64,000 nt of DNA, from NCBI RefSeq assembly GCF_018502625.1, contig NZ_CP075566.1, positions 1,803,001-1,867,000 on the forward strand, in the 5' to 3' direction. Source of the DNA: Pseudomonas hormoni. Lineage in GTDB: Bacteria > Pseudomonadota > Gammaproteobacteria > Pseudomonadales > Pseudomonadaceae. The translations under genes and the position numbers were made by a program. Numbering within the stretch: the first letter of the stretch is position 1; the number at the start of each line of letters is the position of its first letter. Under the pieces are notes generated by a model. The model was not told where the DNA came from. It did no database searches and worked only from the letters and a program-made list of their open reading frames with translations. Below are positions 28,901-38,698 of the stretch, in pieces.

Positions 28901-29698
28901 GCTCTCACCGATGTAAACGATTACCCGGCCCTTAGTTTCGGATAGCCAGCAGATTGGTGGGTACTAAGCGGTGATGTGCGACGCACTCCTGTTTCTCTTG
29001 GATGCTCAGCGTTCAATATTGAGCAAACAGTCTCTGCTTCAGCCCGGATTCGAACACGCCATGCTAGCTAGCTGCACCTCCCTCCACGAGATCTACAACA
29101 CTATATCGCTTACGGCCGTCATACAATTTAGTAGTCTCGATCACCTTGAATCTTGGCTGCATGGTTGTGCGTTTCCTGCTAAAGAATGGTGATCTACAAG
29201 TACCGGCATCACTCCGTAATTTCACAACTGTGCAGGACTGAGCTGAGACAATTTATGACAGTGCACCTCGCCTTTTGTTGATCGAAGGAGGGGCGTTGAG
29301 GTGATTCGTGTTGCCTTGATTCCAATCCATGAGAGCTGGATGAGGTGCTCATTTCCATCAATTTAACGATTCGCTTCCGCCGCTAAACATGCGCGGCGGT
29401 TCCCCATTGGCACGCTGCGTAGAATTGGGCTTGTGCAATGGGAGTAGAATTCGCCCTACTGAGTAATGGCGAATTGCCCTAGAATCAGCTTGTTCTGTTG
29501 TCGCAAGCGAAGCCCGCAACCTCGCAAACGTTAAAAGCGTTATCACTCGGAAGGCTGAGATTTCAGCCCGAGCGCAACAGATGCTTAGATCAGGCACAAC
29601 CGCAAGAAAGTACGACAAGGACGAGACGCGATGGGGTGTAAGGATCGGAGAGGGGCTGGCCAAGAGGCTGTGCACGTTTTACATGTTGGTCAACCAGG
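28901..29698. other. 798-base stretch without a supported gene
   Basis: A GTG-started 73-codon frame (28971-29192) is open but has no clear ribosome binding site or family. The rest shows no coding signal. It lies between small hypothetical genes and the broken CHASE-GGDEF copy. Confidence 0.45.
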
Positions 29699-30317
29699 AT
29701 GATATTCACTAAACGGCGCAGTTCCTTAGTGGAGTTCATTATTCTGGCTGTCGGCCTGGTTGGTTTTTCGGCCATGTTGCTGTTGAAGTCTGAGACACAA
29801 CGGCGAGAAACGCGTTTCTCTGAATACGTGCAGAATATTTCCGGCATCGTGCGAAATCAGCTTGATACCAATGAAGCCGTGTTGGCGGGCTTCTCAGCAT
29901 TTCTCCAGGCTGTTGACCAAAGTGATACGGAAGCTGCGGCCCGTTACGCGGCAGCCGTTTTATCCGCGTACCCCCACATTTACATGCTTGAGGCGGCGAG
30001 GGCGGTTCCCATCGTGGAGCAGGCTGCATTTGAGACTCTGATGCGCCGCACCTGACGTCCGGACTTTGAGCTCAAAGACTTCCCGAGTCTCACCCAGCAA
30101 CCTGCCCAGCATCAGGCCTACCTCAGTGAGACCTGGCCTGTGTTGTTTATGTACCCGCCGCTTCCCGAATCCAGTTCTATCTATGGCGTTAGGTTGGAAA
30201 CCGTTGGGCATTTTTCCTACGCGTTGGCCCGCACTCACAATAATCCGAAGCCGGTTGTATCACCTGTCTTCTCTATGTACGAAGGAGGCACCGCTTACAT
30301 TCTCATGCAGTCCGTGA
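29699..30317 (+). pseudogene. CHASE-type diguanylate cyclase, broken copy
   Basis: The frame is a paralogue of the intact CHASE-GGDEF gene at 46645-48207. Both share VEYVQNISGIVRNQLDTNEA-like sequence and the run SAFLQAVDQSDTEAAARYAA. A TGA at 30053-30055 replaces the Trp codon of the intact copy (RRTW), and homology then continues (RPDFELKDFPSLT, PESSSIYGVRLETV) up to ILMQSV near 30315. There an IS66 scar begins, so the membrane return helix and the whole GGDEF domain are lost. The product could only be a truncated sensor fragment. Confidence 0.85.
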
Positions 30318-30605
30318 AACGCTGGGCAGCGCTGTCGCGCTACCTCGATGACGGGGCCGTACCCATTGACAACAATTGGGCCGAGAACCAGATCCCACCA
30401 AGGGCTCTTGGAGGCAAGAACTGGCTCTTCGCAGGGTCGCTACGCAGCGGAAAGCGGGCAGCGGCGATCATGAGCTTGATCCAGTCTGCGCGGCTGAATG
30501 GGCATGACCGTATGCTTATCTCAAAGATGTGCTGGCGCGGCTACCGATACACCGAGCCATTGAGGTCGATCAACTGCTACCGCACCTATGGCACCCAACT
30601 GTTTG
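30318..30605 (+). mobile_element. IS66-family transposase (TnpC) 3' remnant
   Basis: Fused in frame to the broken sensor is the C-terminus of an IS66 transposase: ALSRYLDDGAVPIDNNWAEN, then RALGGKNWLFAGSLRSGKRA and MSLIQSARLNGHD. A one-base shift at about 30505 moves the ending (YLKDVLARLPIHRAIEVDQL, LPHLWHP) into another frame. The ends and the tnpA/tnpB genes are missing, so it is a scar and not a live element. Confidence 0.82.
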
Positions 30606-30694
30606 AATATTTGAGCCTACCGCCGCACGCGAATTTAAGTGTCAAAGGCGTAACCAAAGACTGGATGAAGGAGGAGAGCAGCAGCGATCCAAGT

Positions 30695-33600
30695 TTAGTG
30701 TGAGGCTCTGATGCCAGAGCTAGTAAATAGTTGTTTGAGCCAAACTTCATAATCTGCTGCAGGCATTGGGCGTCCATACAGGTACCCTTGGCCTTGATCG
30801 CATCCTATATCTTTTAGAAACCTATTTTGCTCTTCGGTTTCAACGCCTTCTGCTATGATTTTGAAGCCCAGAGCATGTCCAAGCTCCACGATGGTTCTAG
30901 TAATCGCCACATCGCTGGGGTCGAGAGGTAATTCTTTAATAAAAGTCCGGTCAATTTTCAAGCTGTTGATGGGTAAGAGCTTAAGATAAGCTAAAGAAGA
31001 GTACCCTGTGCCGAAGTCATCGATGGCGGTCGTTACACCAAGACTTTGTAGCGTTCTTAATACCTCTCTCGAATGTTCTGGGCTCGCCATCATTAAGCTT
31101 TCAGTCACTTCAACCTCTAAAACACTGGCAGGCAAATCATATTCTTCCAGGGTGCTTCTGATGGTTTCGATGAAATCGCTTCTGTCAATTTGCAATGCGG
31201 CTACGTTTACCGCGATTACCCCGGGTTCAATTCGCCGATCACTCCACCGCTTTATGTCCCTACAAACGATATCAATTACCTGCTCACCGATCTGAATAAT
31301 CAATCCTGTAGTTTCTGCCAAAGGAATAAAATCGGCAGGTGAAACAAGCCCCTTTACAGGGTCGCGCCAGCGTATCAGCGCTTCCGCTCCCTCAACATTA
31401 TTATTTAAGAGGTTTATTTTAGGTTGATACCAAACTTCGAATTCATGGTTTTGCACCGCTCGCCTTAAAAAGCGTTCGCTGTTCAATCTTTCTTGAGCGC
31501 GCAGCGTCATCTCTGGCTGGTAAAAGCGATAGCCGTTACGTCCGCACTCTTTGGCACCATACATGGCCGTATCAGCCTGCCTCAGCAACTGTTCTGGCGT
31601 TTCGGAATCATAGGGCGCAACAGATATTCCGATGCTGGCCGTCAGCAGAGTAGACGTGCCTTTTAAATCGAAGGGCTCCTGCAGCGCATTCAACAGTTTT
31701 TTCGCGATGATAATGGCATCGGTAGGGTGCGCAAGATTGTTCAGAATCAACGCGAACTCATCTCCACCTAATCGCGAGACAGTGTCCTCCGAGCGCACGC
31801 ACGATAAAAATCTGGTCGCTGCCTGTTGTAGCAGCAGGTCTCCCATTGAGTGGCCAAGACTTTCATTCACTGTTTTAAAACCGTCCAGGTCTAATACGAT
31901 CACGGCCAAGGATTGGTTGTAGCTCAGAGACAGGTCGAGCGAGTGTTGCAATCGTTCGTGGAACAGCGACCGATTAGGTAGAGCCGTCAACGGGTCGTAG
32001 TGCGACATACGTTCGAGATCAGTCTGCGACTGATTGATGGCTGACATGTCGGAGAATACGGCAACGTAGTTAATGACTTTGCCAGCATCATTGTAAACTG
32101 TATTGATGGTCAACCATTTTGGATACTGCTCTCCATTTTTTCTACGACTCCACAGTTCGCCGCGCCAAAAACCTGTTAATTTCAGGTTGTCAAGGATGTC
32201 GCGATAGAATGCATTGTCTTGTTTTTCGGAAGTCAGGATGTTGGGTTTCAGGCCTATGGAATCTTCGGCGCTGAAGCCCGTAATTTTGGTAAAGGCGGCG
32301 TTGACCGATAATATATGTCCACGTGCATTGGTGATGATCACGCCGTCAGCAGTATTATCCAGAACGATGCCGGCGAGACGAAGCTGTTCAGTATTCTGTT
32401 TGATTTCGGTGATGTCAGTAGAAATCCCCAATACCCCAGTGGCTTGCCCTTCGGTGCCTCGCAATACGCACTTTGTCGTCAAGTAGGTATGCAGTTTTCC
32501 ATGCTTGAGGATCTGATCTTCAAAGCGAAAGATTCCGCCCTTTGAGAGCACTTTTTTATCGTTGTTTCGAAGGGTACTCGCTTCTCCAAGGGGCAGATGC
32601 TTTTCTCGCGTGCTGCCCTCCATCTCTTGGAATTTGAAACCCGCCGTTTGTTCAAAAAGGCGATTGCACAGGCGCAGCCGTCCTTCGGTGTCATACACAT
32701 AAATTAGAGAAGGGGCGTTATCAACAATATCCAGCAACAAGGCTTTTTGGGTCAGTAAGGCTTCTTCAGCCTGTTTCCGGTCAGAAATATCGCGTACCAC
32801 GGCGTACAGCATCGGCTCGCCGGACAGCGTTACCGCACAAAGTGTTAATTCGGCAGGAAAGACAGTCCCATCAGCGCTTCTGTGTAGCCACTCAAAACGA
32901 TGCACGCCATTCGCCAGGGCAGTTTCAAGCATCACTTGTGCTTTGATCGTGGTCGATTGGCCATCGCTCTGCAGTATCGGCGAGATGTCGGTTGCCCTGA
33001 TCCGATGTAGCTTCGCTAGATCATTAAAGCCGAACATCTTGATGGCCGCTGCGTTCGCATCGGTGCAAATGCCTCTTCGACTCAGGATGCAAATGGGATC
33101 GGGAGAACGCTCAAAAAGGGCTCGGAAACGAGCCTCACTTTGTACCAGAGATAACTCCACGGTTTGGCGATCTCTGATTTCTTTGGCAAGCTCTGTATGA
33201 CGCTGGTGTATGACCCTGTTGCTTTTGCTGAGCTGGGCTGCGAAATATGTGAAAAACCCGGTACACGTGAGGGCAATGAGAAAAAGAGGAGAAGTGAATA
33301 AGGAGGTGGTTGGCCAACCGTTCACGGGTATCGCCGCAAGTTGCCAGGTGCCACCGGGCACCTCGACATCGGTGGTGACAGCTTCTTCCAGAAAGACCCG
33401 GCCATCCCCGAAGAACGTGTCTCCACGGGCACCCAATCCGTCTTTTCCGCGAACTGCTACCTGGAGGCTATCAGGGACGTTAACGCCGCCAGCGTTGAGA
33501 AGGGGGACAACATCTGCAACCACCGATGCGTTACCCCAATAGCTATCTTCGTCGGTTGAATTTTTCACAAAAATCGGACGACGATAAATAAACCCTTGAC

Positions 33601-34117
33601 CGCCTTGCACTAACTCAACGGGGCCAGCCAGCAGTGACGTTTTCTGCTCACGAGACCGTAAAAGTGCGTCGTATTGATCGGGTATCTTGCGATAGTCCAT
33701 GCCTATGACTTTCTCGTTTCCTTCAACGGGAAAGACGTTACGCACAATATCGTTGGGGGCCAACGCGATGTGGTGAATATGGGATTTCGACGAAATAGCT
33801 TGCTTGGACATGCCGACAAAATGCTCGGACGAAATTCCGCCATCAAGCCTAAGCAACTGCGCTATGCCGTCCGTGACGTCAAAGGTCGAGCGCACTTCAC
33901 TTTCAAGTTGTGTCCGCACATTCGCTAATTTTGAAATAACTTGAGCTTTCGCCTCGAAGGATTTTTCTCGTACATCAAAGTTGCCAAGAGCTACAGAAAG
34001 CGCGACTCCAGTGAGAAAAATGCTTACCGGTAACAAACAGCTACGCCACAAGTTTTGGTGCGCGTTACCTAACACAGATTCATCCTGATTTGCATGTGCC
34101 GCTCGTGATTTTTTCAA
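30695..34117 (-). CDS. CHASE/PAS/GGDEF/EAL c-di-GMP signalling protein
   Basis: An 1140-residue membrane protein. A first helix (about residues 30-47) and a second (about 275-295) bracket a CHASE-like periplasmic sensor. Three PAS units follow (FRALFERSPDPICILSRRG, LLDIVDNAPSLIYVYDTEG, RLAGIVLDNTADGVIITNAR). The GGDEF domain has RLGGDEFALIL with an RxxD inhibitory site five residues before it. The EAL domain has EALIRW, NVAALQI, VEVTES, IDDFGTGYSS, LKIDRTF and IAEGVETEE, so both active sites look complete. It can therefore make and break c-di-GMP in principle; which dominates cannot be told. A second, single-gene transcript is likely. Confidence 0.9.
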   Translation of the reverse strand: MKKSRAAHANQDESVLGNAHQNLWRSCLLPVSIFLTGVALSVALGNFDVREKSFEAKAQVISKLANVRTQLESEVRSTFDVTDGIAQLLRLDGGISSEHFVGMSKQAISSKSHIHHIALAPNDIVRNVFPVEGNEKVIGMDYRKIPDQYDALLRSREQKTSLLAGPVELVQGGQGFIYRRPIFVKNSTDEDSYWGNASVVADVVPLLNAGGVNVPDSLQVAVRGKDGLGARGDTFFGDGRVFLEEAVTTDVEVPGGTWQLAAIPVNGWPTTSLFTSPLFLIALTCTGFFTYFAAQLSKSNRVIHQRHTELAKEIRDRQTVELSLVQSEARFRALFERSPDPICILSRRGICTDANAAAIKMFGFNDLAKLHRIRATDISPILQSDGQSTTIKAQVMLETALANGVHRFEWLHRSADGTVFPAELTLCAVTLSGEPMLYAVVRDISDRKQAEEALLTQKALLLDIVDNAPSLIYVYDTEGRLRLCNRLFEQTAGFKFQEMEGSTREKHLPLGEASTLRNNDKKVLSKGGIFRFEDQILKHGKLHTYLTTKCVLRGTEGQATGVLGISTDITEIKQNTEQLRLAGIVLDNTADGVIITNARGHILSVNAAFTKITGFSAEDSIGLKPNILTSEKQDNAFYRDILDNLKLTGFWRGELWSRRKNGEQYPKWLTINTVYNDAGKVINYVAVFSDMSAINQSQTDLERMSHYDPLTALPNRSLFHERLQHSLDLSLSYNQSLAVIVLDLDGFKTVNESLGHSMGDLLLQQAATRFLSCVRSEDTVSRLGGDEFALILNNLAHPTDAIIIAKKLLNALQEPFDLKGTSTLLTASIGISVAPYDSETPEQLLRQADTAMYGAKECGRNGYRFYQPEMTLRAQERLNSERFLRRAVQNHEFEVWYQPKINLLNNNVEGAEALIRWRDPVKGLVSPADFIPLAETTGLIIQIGEQVIDIVCRDIKRWSDRRIEPGVIAVNVAALQIDRSDFIETIRSTLEEYDLPASVLEVEVTESLMMASPEHSREVLRTLQSLGVTTAIDDFGTGYSSLAYLKLLPINSLKIDRTFIKELPLDPSDVAITRTIVELGHALGFKIIAEGVETEEQNRFLKDIGCDQGQGYLYGRPMPAADYEVWLKQLFTSSGIRASH

Positions 34118-34437
34118 GCGTCACTCCTAAGGATCAATCATTTTAAAGGCACCTGCGGCATCGCCTGGGTGCACCGTGATTCGCTTCAGAGTGATTCCAT
34201 TCGATAAGATCGGCTGCAGGCCGCACTTGGGGGCAAAAAAATTGAAGAAAGAATGAGATCGAATGAGGAAAAGGGGCTCCTCTACTGAATCATCAAGAAT
34301 CGGATGGTCAGAGTCACCCTATATCAGCTGACCGCAGCTGAGCTGGATAGGTTCACATTTTCACAGCTAGCGTTAGGGGGGGAGGGAACCCCACTTCTCG
34401 TGAGCCATTTAAGCAAGTTGGCTGACTGACGTCGGTG
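34118..34437. other. 320-base stretch without a gene
   Basis: Nothing beyond the presumed promoter of the 30695-34117 gene can be assigned. A G-rich run (GGGGGGAGGG) lies near 34376. Confidence 0.5.
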
Positions 34438-34812
34438 TCAATTACCAGCCAACAGGCCTCTAACAGTGGCAAGAATCGAATCGATGTTGAACGGCTTTTC
34501 CAAAACAGCATTGAACAAATTTGATCTCTTCATACAGATGTGTGCTTGCGCGCCGCTGATCAAGATGATCGGTAAGTGGTTAACTGAGGGCAAGGCGCGG
34601 ATGGCTTTGGCGAATTCGAGTCCGTCCATGACAGGCATCATGAAGTCGGTGATGATTAAGGCAGGCCGCTCTCGCTCAAACACCTCTAGACCTTTTTGGC
34701 CATTGCTGGCTTTCACGACCATGAAGCCTTCATCCTCGAGCGCGTAGCAGAGAATATCAGCGATTAAATATTCGTCGTCGACGACCAGGATACCAACAAT
34801 TCTGATCCCCAT
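34438..34812 (-). CDS. single-domain response regulator
   Basis: A 124-residue receiver domain without an output domain. The start at MGIRIVGILVVDDEY is preferred over one 14 codons upstream because AGAGG lies about 10 bases ahead. Acidic pocket DDE, phosphoacceptor Asp in ALIITDFMMPVMDGL and the Lys of VLEKPF are present. It lies 143 bases downstream of the GGDEF-kinase gene on the same strand, so it is the likely phosphoryl acceptor of that kinase. Confidence 0.85.
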   Translation of the reverse strand: MGIRIVGILVVDDEYLIADILCYALEDEGFMVVKASNGQKGLEVFERERPALIITDFMMPVMDGLEFAKAIRALPSVNHLPIILISGAQAHICMKRSNLFNAVLEKPFNIDSILATVRGLLAGN

Positions 34813-34955
34813 GACTGATAACCTCTCGTGCAAGTGGGCGGTGACGTCACTCACTCTGGCATAGCGATACGATTATGGGCGGAGGCGTCCATCCCATTGC
34901 CTACGTGATGCTGCGCGTCGAGACGACGGGCATGTAACTCACCATCACAAAACAG

Positions 34956-36581
34956 CTATTTGGATTGCGGGTGCAACGGTAGCGTGACGATAAACTTGCT
35001 GCCGAGCCCTAAGCCACCGCTGAACACGCTTACCGAGCCTTGGTGCCCCTCGACCAATTCGCGAACGACTGTCAGACCAACCCCCAGGCCTGTGCCGTTT
35101 ACCCCAATCGCGTGGGCGTCCTGAACGAAGGGATCGAAAATAAAAGGCAGAACCTCAGCGCTAATACCTATTCCGGTATCGGAAAAGATCAAGGTGATGT
35201 CCTCGGTACCGGCACCGACTACTAGCTCGATCGAACCATTATTGGGTGTGTACTTGGAGGCATTGCCAAGCAGGTTACATAAAATTTGCGTCAATCTGAG
35301 CTGATCGCCATTGATCATCAGCGGGCGACTTGGCTGGTGTACGACAAATTGCTGAAAGCGTAGATCGATCGCTGGACGACAAACATTGACCGTCTCATCG
35401 ATAATCGTTGCTATGTCCACAGGCTGGAAGTTCAGGTTGAGCTTGCCTGTCTGGGCCCTGGATACGTCCATCAGGTCGTCGACCAGCCGCGCAATATGGC
35501 TCGTCTGACGCTCAATAATTGCCTGTATAGTAGCCAACCGTTCAGGGGAGGAGCGCATCAGCATCCCCGCCGCCAGGGTTAGCGGTGTCAGTGGATTGCG
35601 CAACTCGTGCGCAACTATTGCCAGAATTTTTTTCTGCTTATTAAGAGCGTCCTCCGCAGCGGCCTGGAGTTGTTGCGCGTTGAGTGCCGTTAATACCAAC
35701 TGCTCGTTGGCCTCTCGCAATTGAGCACGCCGTCTTTCGTATTCCCCAGGGGCTATGTAGTGGTGGGCGCCGGGTTTTTTTTGTGTCTGGATAATGAGGA
35801 GGCGGGTAGGCAGCGGTACTGGAGGCAAGTCGGTGCTGTGAAAGGCTACCCCTAGACCATGCCGTTTCGCCCGATACATTGCCGCGTCAGCACAGTCGAT
35901 CAACGTGTGCGGGTCATCTCCATCTTTCGGGTAATAACTCACTCCAATGCTCGCTGCCAGTTGCAGAACCTGATTCCCGATAGGATGTGGCACTCCAAGC
36001 GCCTTGATTATTTTCTCGCAGATACCCAATACATCGGTATGGCTGGTAGCGCCTCCCAGCAAAATAATGAACTCGTCCCCGCCGTATCGTCCAACCGTAT
36101 CGTTCTTGCGTACCGCGCCACTGAGTCGCAGTGCAGCCTCCTTGAGCATTTCATCGCCGGCACTATGCCCCAAAGTGTCGTTGATCAATTTGAAGTGATT
36201 TAAATCCAAAAAGAGTACCGCGAGACCATCTCCGTCCGGCTTCGCTTCTTCGACCGCCTGGGCCAACCGTCCGAGTAGCAATCTGCGATTGGGTAGCCCC
36301 GTCAATACATCGAGCTGCGCGGCGTGAGAAACTTCACGCAGTGCAGTGGCTGCCTGTTCAACGCCAACTTGGGCTTGGAGAAGCGCCAGTACCAGTTGTT
36401 CATTGGCTTCGATTAACTGCCCGGACTGGTGGTTTTCCAGCACTTGGTGCTGAGTGTTCACGACTTTCTGCTCAAGAGCATCAAGCTTTAGGCGAGCCTC
36501 CTGAGTTTTCTGAACAACCAGAGTCAGCTCGATGCTCGCAGCAGCGAGCGCTTGTTTGTCGTTGTCCGTTTCGCGGCTCAC
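34956..36581 (-). CDS. GGDEF-histidine kinase fusion protein
   Basis: A 541-residue soluble protein. Residues 1-90 form a coiled coil. The GGDEF domain follows (LDVLTGLPNRRLLLGRLAQA, GRYGGDEFIILLGG) and keeps the RxxD inhibitory site (RKND) five residues before GGDEF. After a second helical linker (REANEQLVLTALNAQQLQAA) comes a histidine kinase: H-box LAIVAHELRNPLTPLTLAAG, N-box LCNLLGNASKYTPN, G1 box FSDTGIGIS and G2 box GTGLGVGLTVVRELV. The fusion of c-di-GMP synthesis with a kinase core is unusual. It overlaps the KaiC-like gene by 4 bases and precedes a lone response regulator. Confidence 0.88.
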   Translation of the reverse strand: MSRETDNDKQALAAASIELTLVVQKTQEARLKLDALEQKVVNTQHQVLENHQSGQLIEANEQLVLALLQAQVGVEQAATALREVSHAAQLDVLTGLPNRRLLLGRLAQAVEEAKPDGDGLAVLFLDLNHFKLINDTLGHSAGDEMLKEAALRLSGAVRKNDTVGRYGGDEFIILLGGATSHTDVLGICEKIIKALGVPHPIGNQVLQLAASIGVSYYPKDGDDPHTLIDCADAAMYRAKRHGLGVAFHSTDLPPVPLPTRLLIIQTQKKPGAHHYIAPGEYERRRAQLREANEQLVLTALNAQQLQAAAEDALNKQKKILAIVAHELRNPLTPLTLAAGMLMRSSPERLATIQAIIERQTSHIARLVDDLMDVSRAQTGKLNLNFQPVDIATIIDETVNVCRPAIDLRFQQFVVHQPSRPLMINGDQLRLTQILCNLLGNASKYTPNNGSIELVVGAGTEDITLIFSDTGIGISAEVLPFIFDPFVQDAHAIGVNGTGLGVGLTVVRELVEGHQGSVSVFSGGLGLGSKFIVTLPLHPQSK

Positions 36582-37147
36582 GAAAGCGCCCCAAGTTCAT
36601 CCGTCTCAAACTGCGGCAACGGCATTTGATTGTTCTTCTGAGTCGGGCGGCCCCCTAAGAGACCTTCTTGCTCAACAAGCATTTTGCTAATACGAATGCC
36701 GTAATCGTCGATTTGGTACAGGCGTAACTCATCGGAGTAATCGCTTGCACGAACCTTCTCCTCTGCCATGACTCGCAGCAACCGACTTTCAATTTCGATA
36801 CAGCGCTGAACAATAATCGTATCGGTCGAGAACGCCGTGCCGTAAGGGCTGAAGCGGAGGTCGGTGATGTACCGGATCGAACGCGTCACTGCTTCGTTGT
36901 CGAAGAACTCAAACTGCTGCTGATACCGCAACATCTTTAATGGCGGCTCACCCAGCACGATGAAATACAGAGCTGGTCGTTCCGGTGTAGCCAGGGCGAA
37001 CATCATGTGATGCGCCAGCGTTTTCTTTCCGCAGCCCGGTGGGCCGGTGATCAGATTGAACGAAAACTCCGGCAATCCTCCGCCTAGCACCTCATCCAGT
37101 CCTGGCACACCTGTGCGCAAGCGATTGATTGTCATTTTGGTATTCAT
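36578..37147 (-). CDS. shrunken KaiC-like ATPase with altered Walker A
   Basis: A 189-residue protein that starts like Pseudomonas KaiC-family ATPases (INRLRTGVPGLDEVLGGGLP, FNLITGPPGCGKK), then jumps after TRSIRYITD to sequence typical of the end of the second KaiC domain (PYGTAFSTDTIIVQRCIEIE, MAEEKVRASDYSDELR). Full-length relatives are two to three times longer, so an in-frame internal deletion is inferred. The Walker A reads GCGKKT where GKTT or GKST is expected, which should impair nucleotide binding. Overlaps of 4 bases on both sides show it is still part of the operon. Confidence 0.75.
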   Translation of the reverse strand: MNTKMTINRLRTGVPGLDEVLGGGLPEFSFNLITGPPGCGKKTLAHHMMFALATPERPALYFIVLGEPPLKMLRYQQQFEFFDNEAVTRSIRYITDLRFSPYGTAFSTDTIIVQRCIEIESRLLRVMAEEKVRASDYSDELRLYQIDDYGIRISKMLVEQEGLLGGRPTQKNNQMPLPQFETDELGALS

Positions 37148-37566
37148 GACGAGGTATCCTGCGCAGGGGTGTCGCTAAAAGAGTTTTCCCACACGGGCTG
37201 CAACAGACGTTCGGATAGAGAAGATCCTATAAACGAGATCAGCAGCTCATTCAGAGTCTTCAGTAAATCGTCACCATATGCTGTGGCTGTGTCGCTGGTT
37301 TGCTGCGCGAGCAGGGATCTCAACCTAGAAAAGTCTTTCTCGAGGTTGTCGTTGAGGCTGGAGAGACAATTGTGACGTGAGGCGCAGATAAAAACGCTTC
37401 GCCTATAAAGCGCTAACACCCCTCCCTGGCCAATAATCGGCGCGAGAGTAGTATAAATATCCCTGAATGTTGCCACTACCGCATTGGCGTTTTGTCCGGC
37501 GTTCGGAGTGTCCCCGGCGCGTTTAGCCGTCGATGCCGAAATCCTGCGGCTATCATCCCTTTCCAT
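37144..37566 (-). CDS. hypothetical protein heading the KaiC/GGDEF-kinase operon
   Basis: A 140-residue, mainly helical protein. The N-terminal 25 residues are polar and probably disordered; the core includes VVATFRDIYTTLAPIIGQGG, LALYRRSVFICASRHNCLSS and LLKTLNELLISFIGSSLSER. Proteins of this type accompany KaiC-like ATPases and kinases in Pseudomonas, but no function is assigned. Its stop overlaps the KaiC-like start (4 bases), so the three genes are translationally coupled. Confidence 0.65.
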   Translation of the reverse strand: MERDDSRRISASTAKRAGDTPNAGQNANAVVATFRDIYTTLAPIIGQGGVLALYRRSVFICASRHNCLSSLNDNLEKDFSRLRSLLAQQTSDTATAYGDDLLKTLNELLISFIGSSLSERLLQPVWENSFSDTPAQDTSS

Positions 37567-38698
37567 GCACAGGTATCACTTCATGATGATATTTCTCGAT
37601 GGTACACCCTGTTCCCCAGATCAACAGGCCTATTTTCAGCAAGGGATTTTGCGGGTGACTCCCGCTATTGTAGAGGTCAAGTATCACTAAAACATAACGC
37701 TTCCAGCCTCCGACTTTGAACTCTGCCACATCGGTTGCGTGGACACCATTACCCTTAGCGTGAGCGTTTGAGTAGGTGTATTGGCCAGGCGCGTACTTTC
37801 TGCTGAAATAGTTGCCAGTATTCAGGTACGTAGACTTCTGTGAGCGCTTAGCTCGGTTTCATTGCTCGTCGTGGGCTCATTGGCGATGACGGCTGCCAGG
37901 CTACTATCAATTGATTGACGGCGTTAGGAACTAGAAATGAAGTGCTTTCTGTAAATTTTCTTTATCCAACGGATCATCGATATCAAGGGTTGATGTTCGG
38001 CATTTAAAGAAATGGGAATGTGTGGTACGACAATCTACAGGTATCGAGCGTTTTTACATAAAAAGCCCATTCGATATGTGATCGTTTAGCAAAAAACAAA
38101 CTTATCAAGCCTTGTTTAGCCCCGGCATCCTTGCGCGAATGTCGATTCAGCTAAGTTTGGATACTAATCGATTGTCAGTAATATTAGTAGCTCACGAGCA
38201 GAACGCAAGCTTCCCGCGCACCAGCCTGGGTGGAAACACAGCCCGATGAAGTTGAATCTCAGCATGTGGGCCCTAAATTTGCTGGCTTTAATTCGACTCA
38301 ATGCGTTTGTGTTGACGTCTGTGAGAGAATTTTGCCAAGCACTTAAATGGCCTGGTGGTTAGGTTTGCGACGGTAGTCACGGATCAGGTTGCGTGTGAGC
38401 TCCAAGTCAGTAAGGTATCTGAAACGGCATATGAGATTTCTCAGCAGACCGATGTTAGTGTTCAACACGGCGCGGTCGTAGGGATGACCACCTTTTATCT
38501 CCAATCGAATCGAAGCTCTGCAGCAATTTAGGCGATTTTTGCAGAGAAGAAATCCTGGCGGTCGGTGACTTGGAGTCGGAGTTAGTACCTTGCTAAACGA
38601 CAACCAATATTTGGTGTTTGAACAGGGACTTTATTAGACCGGACATTGCTGGAGCGTTAACTTATCAAGTCCGTACGGAGTTAATCTTTGCGCTCCAA
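37567..38698. other. 1.1-kb stretch without a supported gene
   Basis: The stretch is AT-richer than its surroundings. Short frames exist on both strands (for example 38343-38603 minus) but lack ribosome binding sites and recognisable composition. It contains the promoter region of the operon at 34.4-37.6 kb, yet no specific operator could be picked out. Confidence 0.5.

Noticed and set aside
28971..29192. 73-codon GTG-started frame
   Set aside because: No ribosome binding site, no recognisable family, and Cys/Ser-rich composition typical of chance frames.
37584..37691. 35-codon plus-strand frame starting MMIFLDGTPC
   Set aside because: Too short, no clear ribosome binding site; may be chance in an AT-richer gap.
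38343..38603. Minus-strand frame of 86 codons in the 37.6-38.7 kb gap
   Set aside because: No start signal and no protein-like pattern.
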